From NCBI GenBank assembly GCA_011525035.1, contig WTIZ01000030.1, positions 1 to 52,933 on the forward strand: DNA of 52,933 nucleotides. Direction: 5' to 3'. The notes under the pieces are model-generated. The model worked only from the letters and a program-made list of their open reading frames with translations. It did no database searches and was not told where the DNA came from. The stretch comes from Cryomorphaceae bacterium. Its GTDB lineage: Bacteria; Bacteroidota; Bacteroidia; Flavobacteriales; Schleiferiaceae. Positions 34,993 to 43,443 of this stretch are shown in pieces (the first letter of the stretch is position 1; the number at the start of each line of letters is the position of its first letter). Made by a program: the position numbers and the translations under genes.

Positions 34993-36788
34993 TCCTTCAA
35001 GTGGGTCTGTAAGAGTTTCGCCTTTTGCAAACCGACACATTCTACGAGCGCCTCGAAAGGTGCTTCCTTCACCTTCTTCACGCTTTTAAACTTGCGCATT
35101 AATGATTTGATGGTCTCTGGGCCAATGCCTTTAATGCCGTCCAATTCACTTTTATAAGCCCCCTTGCTTCGGCGGTTTCTGTGGTGGCTCAACGAGAACC
35201 TGTGCGCTTCGTCGCGTGCCTGCTGAATGATCTTTAGTGTTTCACTTCGTTTGTCGAGATACAGCGGGTAGGGATCCCCTGGGAAGTAGATTTCTTCTAG
35301 GCGTTTGGCAATGCCAATAATGGTAATCTTACCTCGAAGTCCTAGTCGTTCGAGCGAACTCAGGGCAGCACTTAGCTGGCCTTTACCCCCATCAATTACA
35401 ATCAACTGTGGAAGTGGCTCTCCTTCGTCCAACAGGCGTCTGTACCTTCTGTGTACAACCTCTTCCATGGAAGCGAAATCGTCGGGTCCTTCGACCGTTT
35501 TGATATTGAACTTTCGGTAGTCTTTTTTCGATGGCTTCCCGTTTTTAAAGACGACACAGGCGGATGCAGGATTTGTTCCTTGGATGTTCGAGTTGTCAAA
35601 ACACTCAAGGTGACGAGGTTCCTCCGGCATGCGCAAATCCGTCTTCATCTGGGTCATGATGCGCTTTACGTGGCGGTCGGGATCAACAATCTGAATGTTC
35701 TTGAGCTTCTCCTGACGGTAGTACATCGCATTCTTAATGCTGAGGTCAATGAGTTTCTTCTTCTCCCCTTTCTGCGGTACTGCAAATTCAACCCCTTCGA
35801 GCTCTAGGGCAACAGGGTGAGAGGTGAATACACGACGGGAGGTGGAACCAAACAAATCGCGTATCTCCGGTATGGCCAGGTGCAAGAAGTCTTGCGGCTC
35901 CTCCTCAAGCTTCTTTTTCATCTCAACGGTGTAGCTCTGAACGATGGCGCCTTCAACGATTTTCAGGTAGTTGACGTACCCAAATTCAGCATCCATACTT
36001 ACGCTGAACACATCAATATTGGTCATACGGAAACTAACTACCGTACTCTTTGCAGCATACTTTTCTAGAGCGTCCAAGCGCTCTTTGCAGTACTGTGCCT
36101 GTTCAAATTCGAGGTTTGCAGCATGATCGGCCATTCGTTCCTTAAGGTTGCGCTTTACCTCACCGAGCTGTCCTTTGATGATCTTCCGAGCAGCATCGAC
36201 ATCTGCGTTATAGTCCGCTTCACTTTGGAGGTCTTCACACGGCCCTTTGCAATTCCCAATGTGGTACTCAAGACACAGTTTAAACTTTCCTTTTTCAATG
36301 TTTTCCTCACTTAGAAGATACTTGCAGGTACGCGTTGGGTACATCTGCTTGATCAGCTCAAGCACTGCTTTCATCGCTTTTACTGATGGGTACGGACCGT
36401 AGTACTCACTGCCGTCACGCTTTATGTTGCGCAGTCCATAGATTCTAGGAAAGCGCTCTTTACGGATGGTAATATAGGGGTAGCTCTTATCGTCCTTCAG
36501 GTTGATGTTATAGCGCGGTTGGTGCTCCTTGATGAGGTTATTTTCAAGCAACAAGGCATCCCCTTCTGAATCTGTGATAATGGTCCGGATGTCGGCCACC
36601 TTCTTTACCATGACGGCGATACGAGCACTGGTCACACTCTTGGTAAAATAGCTGCTGACGCGCTTTTTCAGGTCTTTTGCCTTCCCGATGTAAAGGATAT
36701 TCCCGTCCTTATCAATGTGCTGGTAGACCCCCGGTTTATGCGGCAGGGTCTTGAGCAGATTTTGAATGTGTACGGGTGTGTTTGCCAT
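34989..36788 (-). CDS. uvrC: Excinuclease ABC subunit C
   Basis: Makes both cuts around a DNA lesion in nucleotide excision repair. The 599-residue protein has the GIY-YIG nuclease domain (GVY at 20-22, YIG at 33-35 in ILYIGKAKDLKKRV), the UVR segment (about 200-240), the RNase H-like 5' nuclease with FDNSNIQGTNPAS, and C-terminal helix-hairpin-helix repeats (ELDGIKGIGPETIKSL). The ATG lies only 12 bases after the T tract of the terminator of the upstream gene. The only nearby -7-like match, TATCTTTA on the minus strand (36794-36801), ends 5 bases before the ATG, so a nearly leaderless transcript or terminator readthrough should be considered. Confidence 0.96.
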   Translation of the reverse strand: MANTPVHIQNLLKTLPHKPGVYQHIDKDGNILYIGKAKDLKKRVSSYFTKSVTSARIAVMVKKVADIRTIITDSEGDALLLENNLIKEHQPRYNINLKDDKSYPYITIRKERFPRIYGLRNIKRDGSEYYGPYPSVKAMKAVLELIKQMYPTRTCKYLLSEENIEKGKFKLCLEYHIGNCKGPCEDLQSEADYNADVDAARKIIKGQLGEVKRNLKERMADHAANLEFEQAQYCKERLDALEKYAAKSTVVSFRMTNIDVFSVSMDAEFGYVNYLKIVEGAIVQSYTVEMKKKLEEEPQDFLHLAIPEIRDLFGSTSRRVFTSHPVALELEGVEFAVPQKGEKKKLIDLSIKNAMYYRQEKLKNIQIVDPDRHVKRIMTQMKTDLRMPEEPRHLECFDNSNIQGTNPASACVVFKNGKPSKKDYRKFNIKTVEGPDDFASMEEVVHRRYRRLLDEGEPLPQLIVIDGGKGQLSAALSSLERLGLRGKITIIGIAKRLEEIYFPGDPYPLYLDKRSETLKIIQQARDEAHRFSLSHHRNRRSKGAYKSELDGIKGIGPETIKSLMRKFKSVKKVKEAPFEALVECVGLQKAKLLQTHLKD

Positions 36789-36800
36789 TGAGGTAAAGAT

Positions 36801-36832
36801 AAAAAAACCCGGCTCCCTGTGGGGGAGCCGGG
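36801..36832 (-). terminator. Strong terminator after the second T9SS cargo gene
   Basis: CCCGGCTCCC (36808-36817) pairs perfectly with GGGAGCCGGG (36823-36832) around a 5-base loop. On the minus strand the stem is followed by seven T (36807-36801). It should end the transcript of the gene at 36865-39093 just before uvrC. Confidence 0.92.
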
Positions 36833-36864
36833 CTGTGTTCGCGTGTTAAGCGAGTGGGGACATT

Positions 36865-39093
36865 TTAGCGGGCATCCATAATGGTGACCGTACCGTTAAT
36901 GGTGTACTCGTACTGGTCAGCATCGTTTCGAAGCTCGATGGTGTAGAAGTATACACCGTCGGCCAATTTGGTGCCGTTTTGATTGGTTCCTCTCCACGGG
37001 TTAGAGTTGTCGTAGAGCGGTTCACTTTGCCATACACGATCACCCCATCTGTTGTAGATAGTCACTTGACTCAGGTCTTCGTAATCGTCTACGTATTGTA
37101 GGATGAATTCATCGTTTACGTTATCCGCATTCGGCGTGATAAAGTTTGGTACTACTACAGTATCTGGTACTGGAGGCGTAGTCACGATGATTGGCAAACA
37201 GTTTGAGTAGGCGGTGTATACTGTATCGCCTGGGTTGGTTGTACGAACACATACGCGGTATTCACCCGGTACGAGTTCTACAAACATTTCATACGTTGTA
37301 TCTGGCGCTAGTACAGGGTTTTGTGGCGAGCTTACGTGATCGTGCACAAACTCCTGCATCCAAGTACCGTTTACTTTTTCTTGCAGCACAACAGTGTAGC
37401 TGTCTACTGGCCAAGCATTGTAGGTGTTCCAGATGAGGTTGATCGCATTGGTATCAGGATCAACGATTGGTACTATACCATTATCTCTCTGTAAGAGGAT
37501 GCTGTGTGCATCGCCAGTAGGACCCTGCATATCGTCGTTCAACTTCATGTCGACGCGATAGTCGTAGCTGTCTTGATCAACCTTGATAAAACCGATTTGG
37601 TTGTCTTTAAAGTCGTACTTGTACTGGTTGAATACCGTACCCACTTTGTTCCATTGTGTCTGGCCTGGATCCTTGCGGAAGATCTGCCATTCTTGGAATA
37701 GGTAGTTCGGGTACGACGAAGTATCAGCGCTCCATTCGATCACCGGATTCTTATCGTCTTCAATAGTTACGTTTTCCAACTGGTAGTCGGCGTTGAAACA
37801 GCCTTCTACATTTAGCTGGATAGTATCAAATTCGTTCATTGGGAAACCACACTTGTTCAAGAGCGTGTTTCCATCGTTACCCACCTTAGAATACAAGAAG
37901 TATTTACCGTTCTTGGTAAGTGGCTTGAACAGTTTGATGGTCATTTGAGAAGCCTCAAAGTTGTTATCACAGTTCGCAGTGATGGACTCAATAGCTAATG
38001 GTTGACCATCAGGCTTAGTCAAACGGAAGTCTGTACCGTCAGGAGAGATAGAACTACAATCCAACTTCACAGCGAATTTCAAAGTCACTGAAGAATCCAA
38101 ACAGTTGTAATCTACCGTTGGCAGACCGTTTACAGGATCTTGGTACATGCCTGGTGCTTGGTAATCAAGCTGTACACCGGCTTGAGCAAGTGGTGTACAC
38201 ACAGAAGCGATGGCAATCTGCATATCACGGTTTACCTCACCAATCTTACGCCATACATACAATGTAGAGTCGTAACGGTACTCATCTACGGTTACTGCCA
38301 TTACGTCAATCTCAATAGCAGACGGTTTGAAAGTAATCAAACCTGTAGAAGGGTTCATGTACAATGAGTTTGCTGGGTTAGTAGTGATCGGTTGATCGTA
38401 GGTCCAACCTGTAGCATAAGGAATGTTCGTTGGCGAACAAGACCCTGAAGCACCTGCCTTCACGTGTGAAATACGGTAGTAAATAGAATCACCGTCTGGC
38501 TCAACAACACTCTGCTTCCAGTTGAAAGTACGACCTGTACAGAATGCACGTACTGGCTCACTTACGAATTCCGGGCTGTTGTTTTGACCAATCTGGTTGT
38601 TCAGCTTTGCTTCAATGTAGAAGCCTTGTGATGATGGGTTGGTGATGTTGTCAACCGCTGGGTTACGACAACATGTACTAAATGCAAACGTCCAATCTGG
38701 CGCATTACCTGGTAGTGTGATTTCACCTTCGTAAAGCATTACGTTGATAGTTACCCCTGCATTCGTACTGCTCACACAGTCGAAAAGTGTTGGAGCCACT
38801 ACCCCTGAACCACCTGTAGTACCTACCTCTGAAAGAGTAGCACTAACGGTAGCAAAGTTGGCAGAACAAGCGTATACTGTTGCAGAAGCAGGCAGGTTGA
38901 TACCTGTCGCATCGCGGTACAGACGCATGGTAATTTTGTATTTGTGCGAGTTACCTGTGGAGCTGATGTATTCGTATTGAATATCACCACCTGCATTGTG
39001 CGAGGCCTCAGCGACGGTTGACATTCCTAAGAATGCGAACGCAAGAATAAAGAGACGAATGACGTTTTTCATGAGGTTGTTGTTCTTGTGCAT
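36865..39093 (-). CDS. T9SS type B secreted protein (gliding-motility-associated C-terminal domain)
   Basis: A 742-residue predicted surface protein. A signal peptide follows either Met1 or Met8 (MKNVIRLFILAFAFLG); Met8 at 39072 gives the tidier signal, so the start is uncertain by seven residues. The mature start SHNAGGDIQYEYIS with YKITMRLYRD is a pattern common to large Bacteroidota surface proteins. Fibronectin-like beta domains follow, e.g. NLIWNTYNAWPVDSYTVVLQ. The last 95 residues, from 648 (VPNFITPNADNVNDEFIL), with TIYNRWGDRVWQS and GVYFYTIEL, are the CHU_C-type sorting domain. Its coding DNA is poorer in strong codon variety than the housekeeping genes, and it ends in a strong terminator, which suggests a highly expressed stand-alone gene. 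The ligand is unknown. Confidence 0.88.
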   Translation of the reverse strand: MHKNNNLMKNVIRLFILAFAFLGMSTVAEASHNAGGDIQYEYISSTGNSHKYKITMRLYRDATGINLPASATVYACSANFATVSATLSEVGTTGGSGVVAPTLFDCVSSTNAGVTINVMLYEGEITLPGNAPDWTFAFSTCCRNPAVDNITNPSSQGFYIEAKLNNQIGQNNSPEFVSEPVRAFCTGRTFNWKQSVVEPDGDSIYYRISHVKAGASGSCSPTNIPYATGWTYDQPITTNPANSLYMNPSTGLITFKPSAIEIDVMAVTVDEYRYDSTLYVWRKIGEVNRDMQIAIASVCTPLAQAGVQLDYQAPGMYQDPVNGLPTVDYNCLDSSVTLKFAVKLDCSSISPDGTDFRLTKPDGQPLAIESITANCDNNFEASQMTIKLFKPLTKNGKYFLYSKVGNDGNTLLNKCGFPMNEFDTIQLNVEGCFNADYQLENVTIEDDKNPVIEWSADTSSYPNYLFQEWQIFRKDPGQTQWNKVGTVFNQYKYDFKDNQIGFIKVDQDSYDYRVDMKLNDDMQGPTGDAHSILLQRDNGIVPIVDPDTNAINLIWNTYNAWPVDSYTVVLQEKVNGTWMQEFVHDHVSSPQNPVLAPDTTYEMFVELVPGEYRVCVRTTNPGDTVYTAYSNCLPIIVTTPPVPDTVVVPNFITPNADNVNDEFILQYVDDYEDLSQVTIYNRWGDRVWQSEPLYDNSNPWRGTNQNGTKLADGVYFYTIELRNDADQYEYTINGTVTIMDAR

Positions 39094-39103
39094 TTTTCAG
39101 TAG

Positions 39104-39136
39104 CATAAATATCTACATAAAATTCTGCGAGCACAA
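39104..39136 (-). promoter_or_regulatory. Possible promoter of the second T9SS cargo gene
   Basis: On the minus strand a TTG (39136-39134) is followed, after 22 bases, by TATTTATG (39111-39104), one mismatch from TAnnTTTG, ending 10 bases before the Met1 codon and 31 before the Met8 codon. An overlapping alternative is TAGATATT, 18 bases after the TTG. Confidence 0.35.
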
Positions 39137-39159
39137 GGAGAATGAGTAAACGAATCGAT

Positions 39160-39771
39160 TTACCGAGAAAGAAGTACGTAAAGGCTAAAAAAGCCCAGAA
39201 CGCCACCACTAAATAGTTCTCTGAGAGTATGGCGTTTAAGAGCTGTGCGTGCCCAAGCCATGGCGCAACAAAGGCCTACAAGTACTAGCATGGTGCTTAG
39301 GTTTCCTGCATTGTATTTTTCGAAGAGGGCGAGATACAACCCTGTAAATCCAGCTATTCCAGCCATGTGCGCACTGCTCTTGAAGAAAGGAATGAGCACA
39401 GAGCTAACGACTAAAACAAAAGCACTGGCTAGGGTACTGTAGACGATTTCCTTGGGTGCACCCATATTCATCAGAATACGAGAGGTTAGGATGGCGCTAA
39501 ACGCAGCGACTACATAAGGATATATGCGGTCTTGCTTTTTAATGAGGTGTACACTCTCAATAATGCCCAATACGGTGAGTATATAAATGACAAGCATGGG
39601 GATGAGGTACGTGCCTGTGAACACGACAAACAGCACGCGCGCGATACTTTCGATGGCGAAAACATCAGGGTGTACAAAAAGGATGTAGAATGCTCCGACG
39701 GTTGGAAGAATCCCTGGGTGCAATGCATAGCTCAATAGCTGAGCAAGAATATGTTTGAAGCTGTAGCGCAC
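39160..39771 (-). CDS. PAP2-like membrane protein
   Basis: A 203-residue protein with six or so membrane helices. It resembles the short PAP2-type phosphatases of Bacteroidota: ALHPGILPTVGAFYIL near the start, KKQDRIYP where PAP2 has KxxxxxxRP, SSAHMAG in place of PSGH, and RTALKRHTLRELFSGG in place of SRxxxxxHxxxD. The final Asp position is Glu and the SGH motif is altered, so activity is uncertain. The start is a GTG sharing its first base with the rpoN stop (TAGTG), which supports coupling. It could act on a lipid phosphate such as undecaprenyl pyrophosphate. Confidence 0.68.
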   Translation of the reverse strand: MRYSFKHILAQLLSYALHPGILPTVGAFYILFVHPDVFAIESIARVLFVVFTGTYLIPMLVIYILTVLGIIESVHLIKKQDRIYPYVVAAFSAILTSRILMNMGAPKEIVYSTLASAFVLVVSSVLIPFFKSSAHMAGIAGFTGLYLALFEKYNAGNLSTMLVLVGLCCAMAWARTALKRHTLRELFSGGVLGFFSLYVLLSR

Positions 39772-41213
39772 TAAAGTTCTTTTCGCATTCGGGCTACTGG
39801 AATGTCGAGTTGCTCACGGTATTTAGCGACCGTTCGACGAGCGATAGGGTAGCCTTTTTCTTTCAGAATCTTGGCCAATGCCTCATCAGTAAGTGGCTTG
39901 CGCTTGTTCTCCTCGGATACGACGTCTTCAAGAATTTTCTTGATTTCACGGGTACTTACTTCTTCACCATCTGCGTTGGTCATTGACTCTGAGAAGAAGC
40001 GTTTGATCAAGAAAGTTCCGTAAGGCGTTTGAATGTATTTATTTGAAGCAACGCGACTCACTGTCGAGATGTCCATTTCAATTTTCTCCGCAATGTCCTT
40101 GAGGATCATTGGCTTGAGTTTGCGTTCGTCACCGGTCAAGAAATACTCGCGTTGGTATTCGAGGATGGCCTCCATGGTAAACATCAGTGTTTGCTGACGC
40201 TGTACGATGGCTTCAATAAACCATTTGGCGCTATCAAGCTTCTGCTTCACAAAAAGCTGCGCCTCTTTCTCTGACTTATTCTTCTGTCCGCTGGCCTTAT
40301 AATGCTCTAACATTTCACGGTATTTCGGACTTAGACTGAGTTCTGGAGCATTCCTTCCATTGAGGGTCAATTCCAGTTCGTCGTCAACGATCTTAAGGTT
40401 GTAATCAGGAATGACGTTTTCGGTGGGTCTGCTAAGGTTTGAGGAGCCGCCCGGTTTGGGATTTAATCGGCCAATTTCTTCAATAGCCTCCTTCAGCTCA
40501 TCTTCTTGGACGCCCAAGCGGTCCATCAATTTTTGATAATGGCGCTTGACGAAAATATCAAAGTAGTCCTCTAGGATACTCAAGGCAAGATTGACGCGCA
40601 GCGACGGAGTTTTACGTTCTAGTTGAAGGACGAGACATTCCTGTAAATCGCGGCCGCCGACACCTGCAGGGTCTAAATCTTGGATGATCATTAGCAGGCG
40701 CTCTAGTTCCTTTTCATCTGTGAACACACCTTGAGAAAAGGCGAGATCATCGACAATATCTTCCATGGAACGTCGAAGAATACCATCGTCATCAATGGTA
40801 CCCACGAGGTAAATGGCCAATTCTAAATCCTCTTCGCTGAGGTTGCGCAACCGAAGTTGGCTAATGAGACTCTCATGAAAGCTTTCACTGACAACCACCG
40901 GTGCTTCGTACAATTCGTCGTCTACACTGAAGTTGTTGGCTCTGGTGCGGTATTCTGGGATATCATCGTCGCGGAGATAGTCGTCCCAGTTGATTTCTTC
41001 CATGCTGTCGCGAACTTCACGATCGTCGGAATTATCATTTTCGAAGTTGTCCTCTTGCTTTTCCCTACCCTCGTTAAGTGCTGGATTTTCTTCCAACTCC
41101 TGTTTGATGCGAGCTTCCAGACTTTGTGTCGGCAGCTGCACCAACTTCATGAGCTGAATCTGTTGAGGACTCAGCTTCTGTTGAAGTTTTTGTGATAGGG
41201 TTTGCTTTAACAT
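39771..41213 (-). CDS. rpoN: RNA polymerase sigma-54 factor
   Basis: Directs RNA polymerase to -24/-12 promoters, which need an enhancer-binding AAA+ activator. The 480-residue protein has the Gln-rich N-terminal region I (QKLQQKLSPQQIQLMKLVQ), an acidic region II, the core-binding domain and the RpoN box ARRTVAKYRE at 458-467 near the C-terminus. It follows asnS by 21 bases, a gene order I recall as common in Bacteroidota. A sigma-54-like site lies 1.5 kb away before the TetR/RND operon. No enhancer-binding activator is in the window. Confidence 0.96.
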   Translation of the reverse strand: MLKQTLSQKLQQKLSPQQIQLMKLVQLPTQSLEARIKQELEENPALNEGREKQEDNFENDNSDDREVRDSMEEINWDDYLRDDDIPEYRTRANNFSVDDELYEAPVVVSESFHESLISQLRLRNLSEEDLELAIYLVGTIDDDGILRRSMEDIVDDLAFSQGVFTDEKELERLLMIIQDLDPAGVGGRDLQECLVLQLERKTPSLRVNLALSILEDYFDIFVKRHYQKLMDRLGVQEDELKEAIEEIGRLNPKPGGSSNLSRPTENVIPDYNLKIVDDELELTLNGRNAPELSLSPKYREMLEHYKASGQKNKSEKEAQLFVKQKLDSAKWFIEAIVQRQQTLMFTMEAILEYQREYFLTGDERKLKPMILKDIAEKIEMDISTVSRVASNKYIQTPYGTFLIKRFFSESMTNADGEEVSTREIKKILEDVVSEENKRKPLTDEALAKILKEKGYPIARRTVAKYREQLDIPVARMRKEL

Positions 41214-41234
41214 AGGTTAGGGGTGGGAGGTCGT

Positions 41235-42638
41235 TTAAAAGTTGGCGCTCTTTGGCGTACGTGGGAACGGGATAACATCACGGATGTTGCCCATGCCTGT
41301 TGCGAACAAGACCAAGCGCTCAAAGCCTAATCCAAATCCGCTGTGGACACATGTTCCAAACTTACGAGTCTCGAGGTACCACCATAGTTCTTCTTCAGGG
41401 ATGCCGACATCTGCGACTTTTTGCTTGAGGACATCGTAGCGCTCCTCACGTTGTGAACCGCCGACAATCTCGCCGATGCCTGGGAACAAAATATCCATGG
41501 CGCGAACGGTTTTCTCGTCTTCGTTCAAGCGCATGTAGAAAGCCTTGATGTTGGCTGGGTAATCAAACAATACTACCGGTGCTTTGAAGTGCTTTTCAAC
41601 GAGGTAGCGCTCGTGCTCACTTTGTAAATCTGCACCCCATTCGTTAATGAGGTATTTGAATTTCTTCTTCTTATTAGGCTTACAGTTGCGCAGGATTTCG
41701 ATGGCTTCAGTATAGCTCAAGCGCACGAAGTCGTTGCTTACTACGAATTCGAGCTTTTCGATGAGTCCTTGTTCTGATCGCTCATTCTGCGGTTTTGTTT
41801 TCTGCTCGTCTGCAAAACGCTTGTCGAGGAATTCGAGGTCCGCACGACAGTTGTCTAAGACATATTGAATGGTGTATTTCAAGAAGTCTTCCGCGAGGTC
41901 CATGTTCATTTCCAGATCGAAGAATGCCATCTCAGGCTCGATCATCCAGAACTCTGCAAGGTGACGCGTTGTATTTGAGTTTTCAGCACGGAATGTTGGG
42001 CCGAAGGTGTAGATTTTACCCAATCCCATTGCGCCAAGCTCACCTTCGAGCTGTCCACTAACCGTAAGGTGTGTTTCTTTTCCGAAGAAGTCCTCACTGC
42101 TCTCTTGGTCTGTGCCGTTTGGTAGCGTAGTAACACGGAACATTTCACCTGCACCTTCTGCATCTGACCCAGTAATGATAGGGCTGTGCCAGTTGAAGAA
42201 TCCTTCTTTATTAAAGTAGTTGTGGATCGCAAACGACAAGGCGTGACGAATGCGGAATACAGCCCCAAAGGTGTTCGTACGAGGACGCAGGTGTGCGATC
42301 TCACGCAAGAATTCAAGGCTGTGTTTTTTCGGTTGTAGCGGGTATTCCTCCACAGGAGCATCGCCTAAAACTTCAAAAGACTGTACGTTAATTTCAACGC
42401 TTTGACCTTTTCCTTGGCTCTCCACAAGTTCACCAGTAACTGACAAACAAGCACCTGTGGTGATGCGCTTTAGCTGGTTTTCATCTTCATTCTCGAAGTC
42501 TACGACACATTGTAGGTTGGCCAATGCAGACCCGTCGTTAAGGGCGATGAATCTATTGCTTCTAAAGCTGCGTACCCATCCTTTAACTGTAATGACACTG
42601 CCTAATGTCGGCTCTTGTAAGATTTTCGAAATGCTCAT
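41235..42638 (-). CDS. asnS: Asparagine-tRNA ligase
   Basis: Charges tRNA-Asn. The 467-residue class II synthetase has an N-terminal OB-fold anticodon domain ([18 protein letters not shown]), motif 2 around [18 protein letters not shown], and motif 3 in [15 protein letters not shown]. The length and motifs match AsnRS rather than AspRS. It heads the asnS-rpoN-PAP2-like transcript. A -7-like box ends 18 bases before the ATG. Confidence 0.96.
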   Translation of the reverse strand: MSISKILQEPTLGSVITVKGWVRSFRSNRFIALNDGSALANLQCVVDFENEDENQLKRITTGACLSVTGELVESQGKGQSVEINVQSFEVLGDAPVEEYPLQPKKHSLEFLREIAHLRPRTNTFGAVFRIRHALSFAIHNYFNKEGFFNWHSPIITGSDAEGAGEMFRVTTLPNGTDQESSEDFFGKETHLTVSGQLEGELGAMGLGKIYTFGPTFRAENSNTTRHLAEFWMIEPEMAFFDLEMNMDLAEDFLKYTIQYVLDNCRADLEFLDKRFADEQKTKPQNERSEQGLIEKLEFVVSNDFVRLSYTEAIEILRNCKPNKKKKFKYLINEWGADLQSEHERYLVEKHFKAPVVLFDYPANIKAFYMRLNEDEKTVRAMDILFPGIGEIVGGSQREERYDVLKQKVADVGIPEEELWWYLETRKFGTCVHSGFGLGFERLVLFATGMGNIRDVIPFPRTPKSANF

Positions 42639-42656
42639 TCTTCGTGTTGTTTGCTA

Positions 42657-42664
42657 CAAATATG
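42657..42664 (-). promoter_or_regulatory. Probable -7 box for asnS-rpoN
   Basis: The minus strand reads CATATTTG, one mismatch (first base) from TAnnTTTG, ending 18 bases before the asnS ATG. The spacing matches the perfect boxes in this window. No -33 TTG lies at the right distance. Confidence 0.4.
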
Positions 42665-42688
42665 CACCAAGTAGCCCATTTAAAATAC

Positions 42689-42706
42689 GATTTTTCCGTA
42701 AAAATC
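42689..42706. repeat. Perfect 7-base inverted repeat in the asnS/TetR gap
   Basis: GATTTTT (42689-42695) and AAAAATC (42700-42706) are separated by CCGT. It lies between the asnS promoter region and the TetR gene and could be a regulator site, or a weak bidirectional hairpin. It is AT-rich, so chance is possible. Confidence 0.4.
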
Positions 42707-42724
42707 AACACTTACTCAACATTA

Positions 42725-42740
42725 TGGCACAAAAATTGTT
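42725..42740 (+). promoter_or_regulatory. Sigma-54-like -24/-12 promoter candidate
   Basis: TGGCAC (42725-42730), five A, then TTGTT (42736-42740). The -24 element is perfect against TGGCAC-N5-TTGC; the -12 element has T for C at its fourth base. It is 86 bases before the TetR ATG and would start transcription near 42750, upstream of the palindrome at 42757-42784. rpoN itself is encoded about 1.5 kb away. Confidence 0.4.
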
Positions 42741-42756
42741 GCAAGAGGGAAACCCA

Positions 42757-42784
42757 GGAAACGATTTATGGATATTTCGTTTCC
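42757..42784. promoter_or_regulatory. Palindromic operator candidate for the TetR-like regulator
   Basis: GGAAACGA (42757-42764) is the exact reverse complement of TCGTTTCC (42777-42784), with a 12-base spacer, giving a 28-base site 41 bases before the TetR start. A direct copy of GGAAAC also occurs at 42748-42753. TetR repressors commonly bind such palindromes in their own promoter region. Confidence 0.55.
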
Positions 42785-42825
42785 GAAGTGAAGTAAAACG
42801 GCCTCCGTACCTACCCTAACGACGA

Positions 42826-43443
42826 ATGAGCATTACTGCAGACGCTGTAAAAATTTTTGCCACTGGATTCGAGCTTTTCAAAAAGTTTGGAATCAAGGCA
42901 GTTACCATGGAACAAATTTCCAGTGCCTGTGGAATTTCTAAAAAGACGCTCTACAAATTCGTGTCGAACAAACCCGATTTTCTCTTTCAATCCTTCAGCT
43001 TTTTTGCCCAAAGCATGGAAGGCATTCTGTATGAAGTTCTTGAGAAAAACGGGGGCAATGCCATTGATGACCTCTTTGCTATTGAGCGCTTTGCGGAAAA
43101 GCATATGCGCGGCGATGAGGATCGATTGATAGGACAGCTGGAGCAGTACTATCCGGAATTGGCCCCGCGGTTAAAAAAGAAGCGCGAGGAACTCGTATTC
43201 AAGATCACTCAGGACAATTTGAGAAAGGGGATGAAAGAGGGGCTGTACCGTCAAGACATTGCTGTAGACCACATCACTATCCTGTATTACGGACACATTT
43301 TGGCGGCTCACGAAAACAACATTGCGGAGCGTCCGGCGGACCTTGACGAATTACGTCAAACAAGCCTCAGGTACCACATCAGAGGGATAGCCTCCGACAA
43401 AGGAATTCAATATTTAAATCAAATAATAAACAACGAAGAATGA
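42826..43443 (+). CDS. TetR/AcrR-family transcription regulator
   Basis: A 205-residue regulator with the TetR N-terminal helix-turn-helix (about 5-55): FELFKKFGIKAVTMEQISSACGI followed in sequence by SKKTLYKFVSNK, the recognition part. The C-terminal ligand-binding domain is helical and not assignable to a ligand. Its stop overlaps the TolC gene start by four bases, so it is the first gene of the efflux operon it probably controls. A 28-base palindrome upstream is the likely operator. Confidence 0.93.
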   Translation: MSITADAVKIFATGFELFKKFGIKAVTMEQISSACGISKKTLYKFVSNKPDFLFQSFSFFAQSMEGILYEVLEKNGGNAIDDLFAIERFAEKHMRGDEDRLIGQLEQYYPELAPRLKKKREELVFKITQDNLRKGMKEGLYRQDIAVDHITILYYGHILAAHENNIAERPADLDELRQTSLRYHIRGIASDKGIQYLNQIINNEE

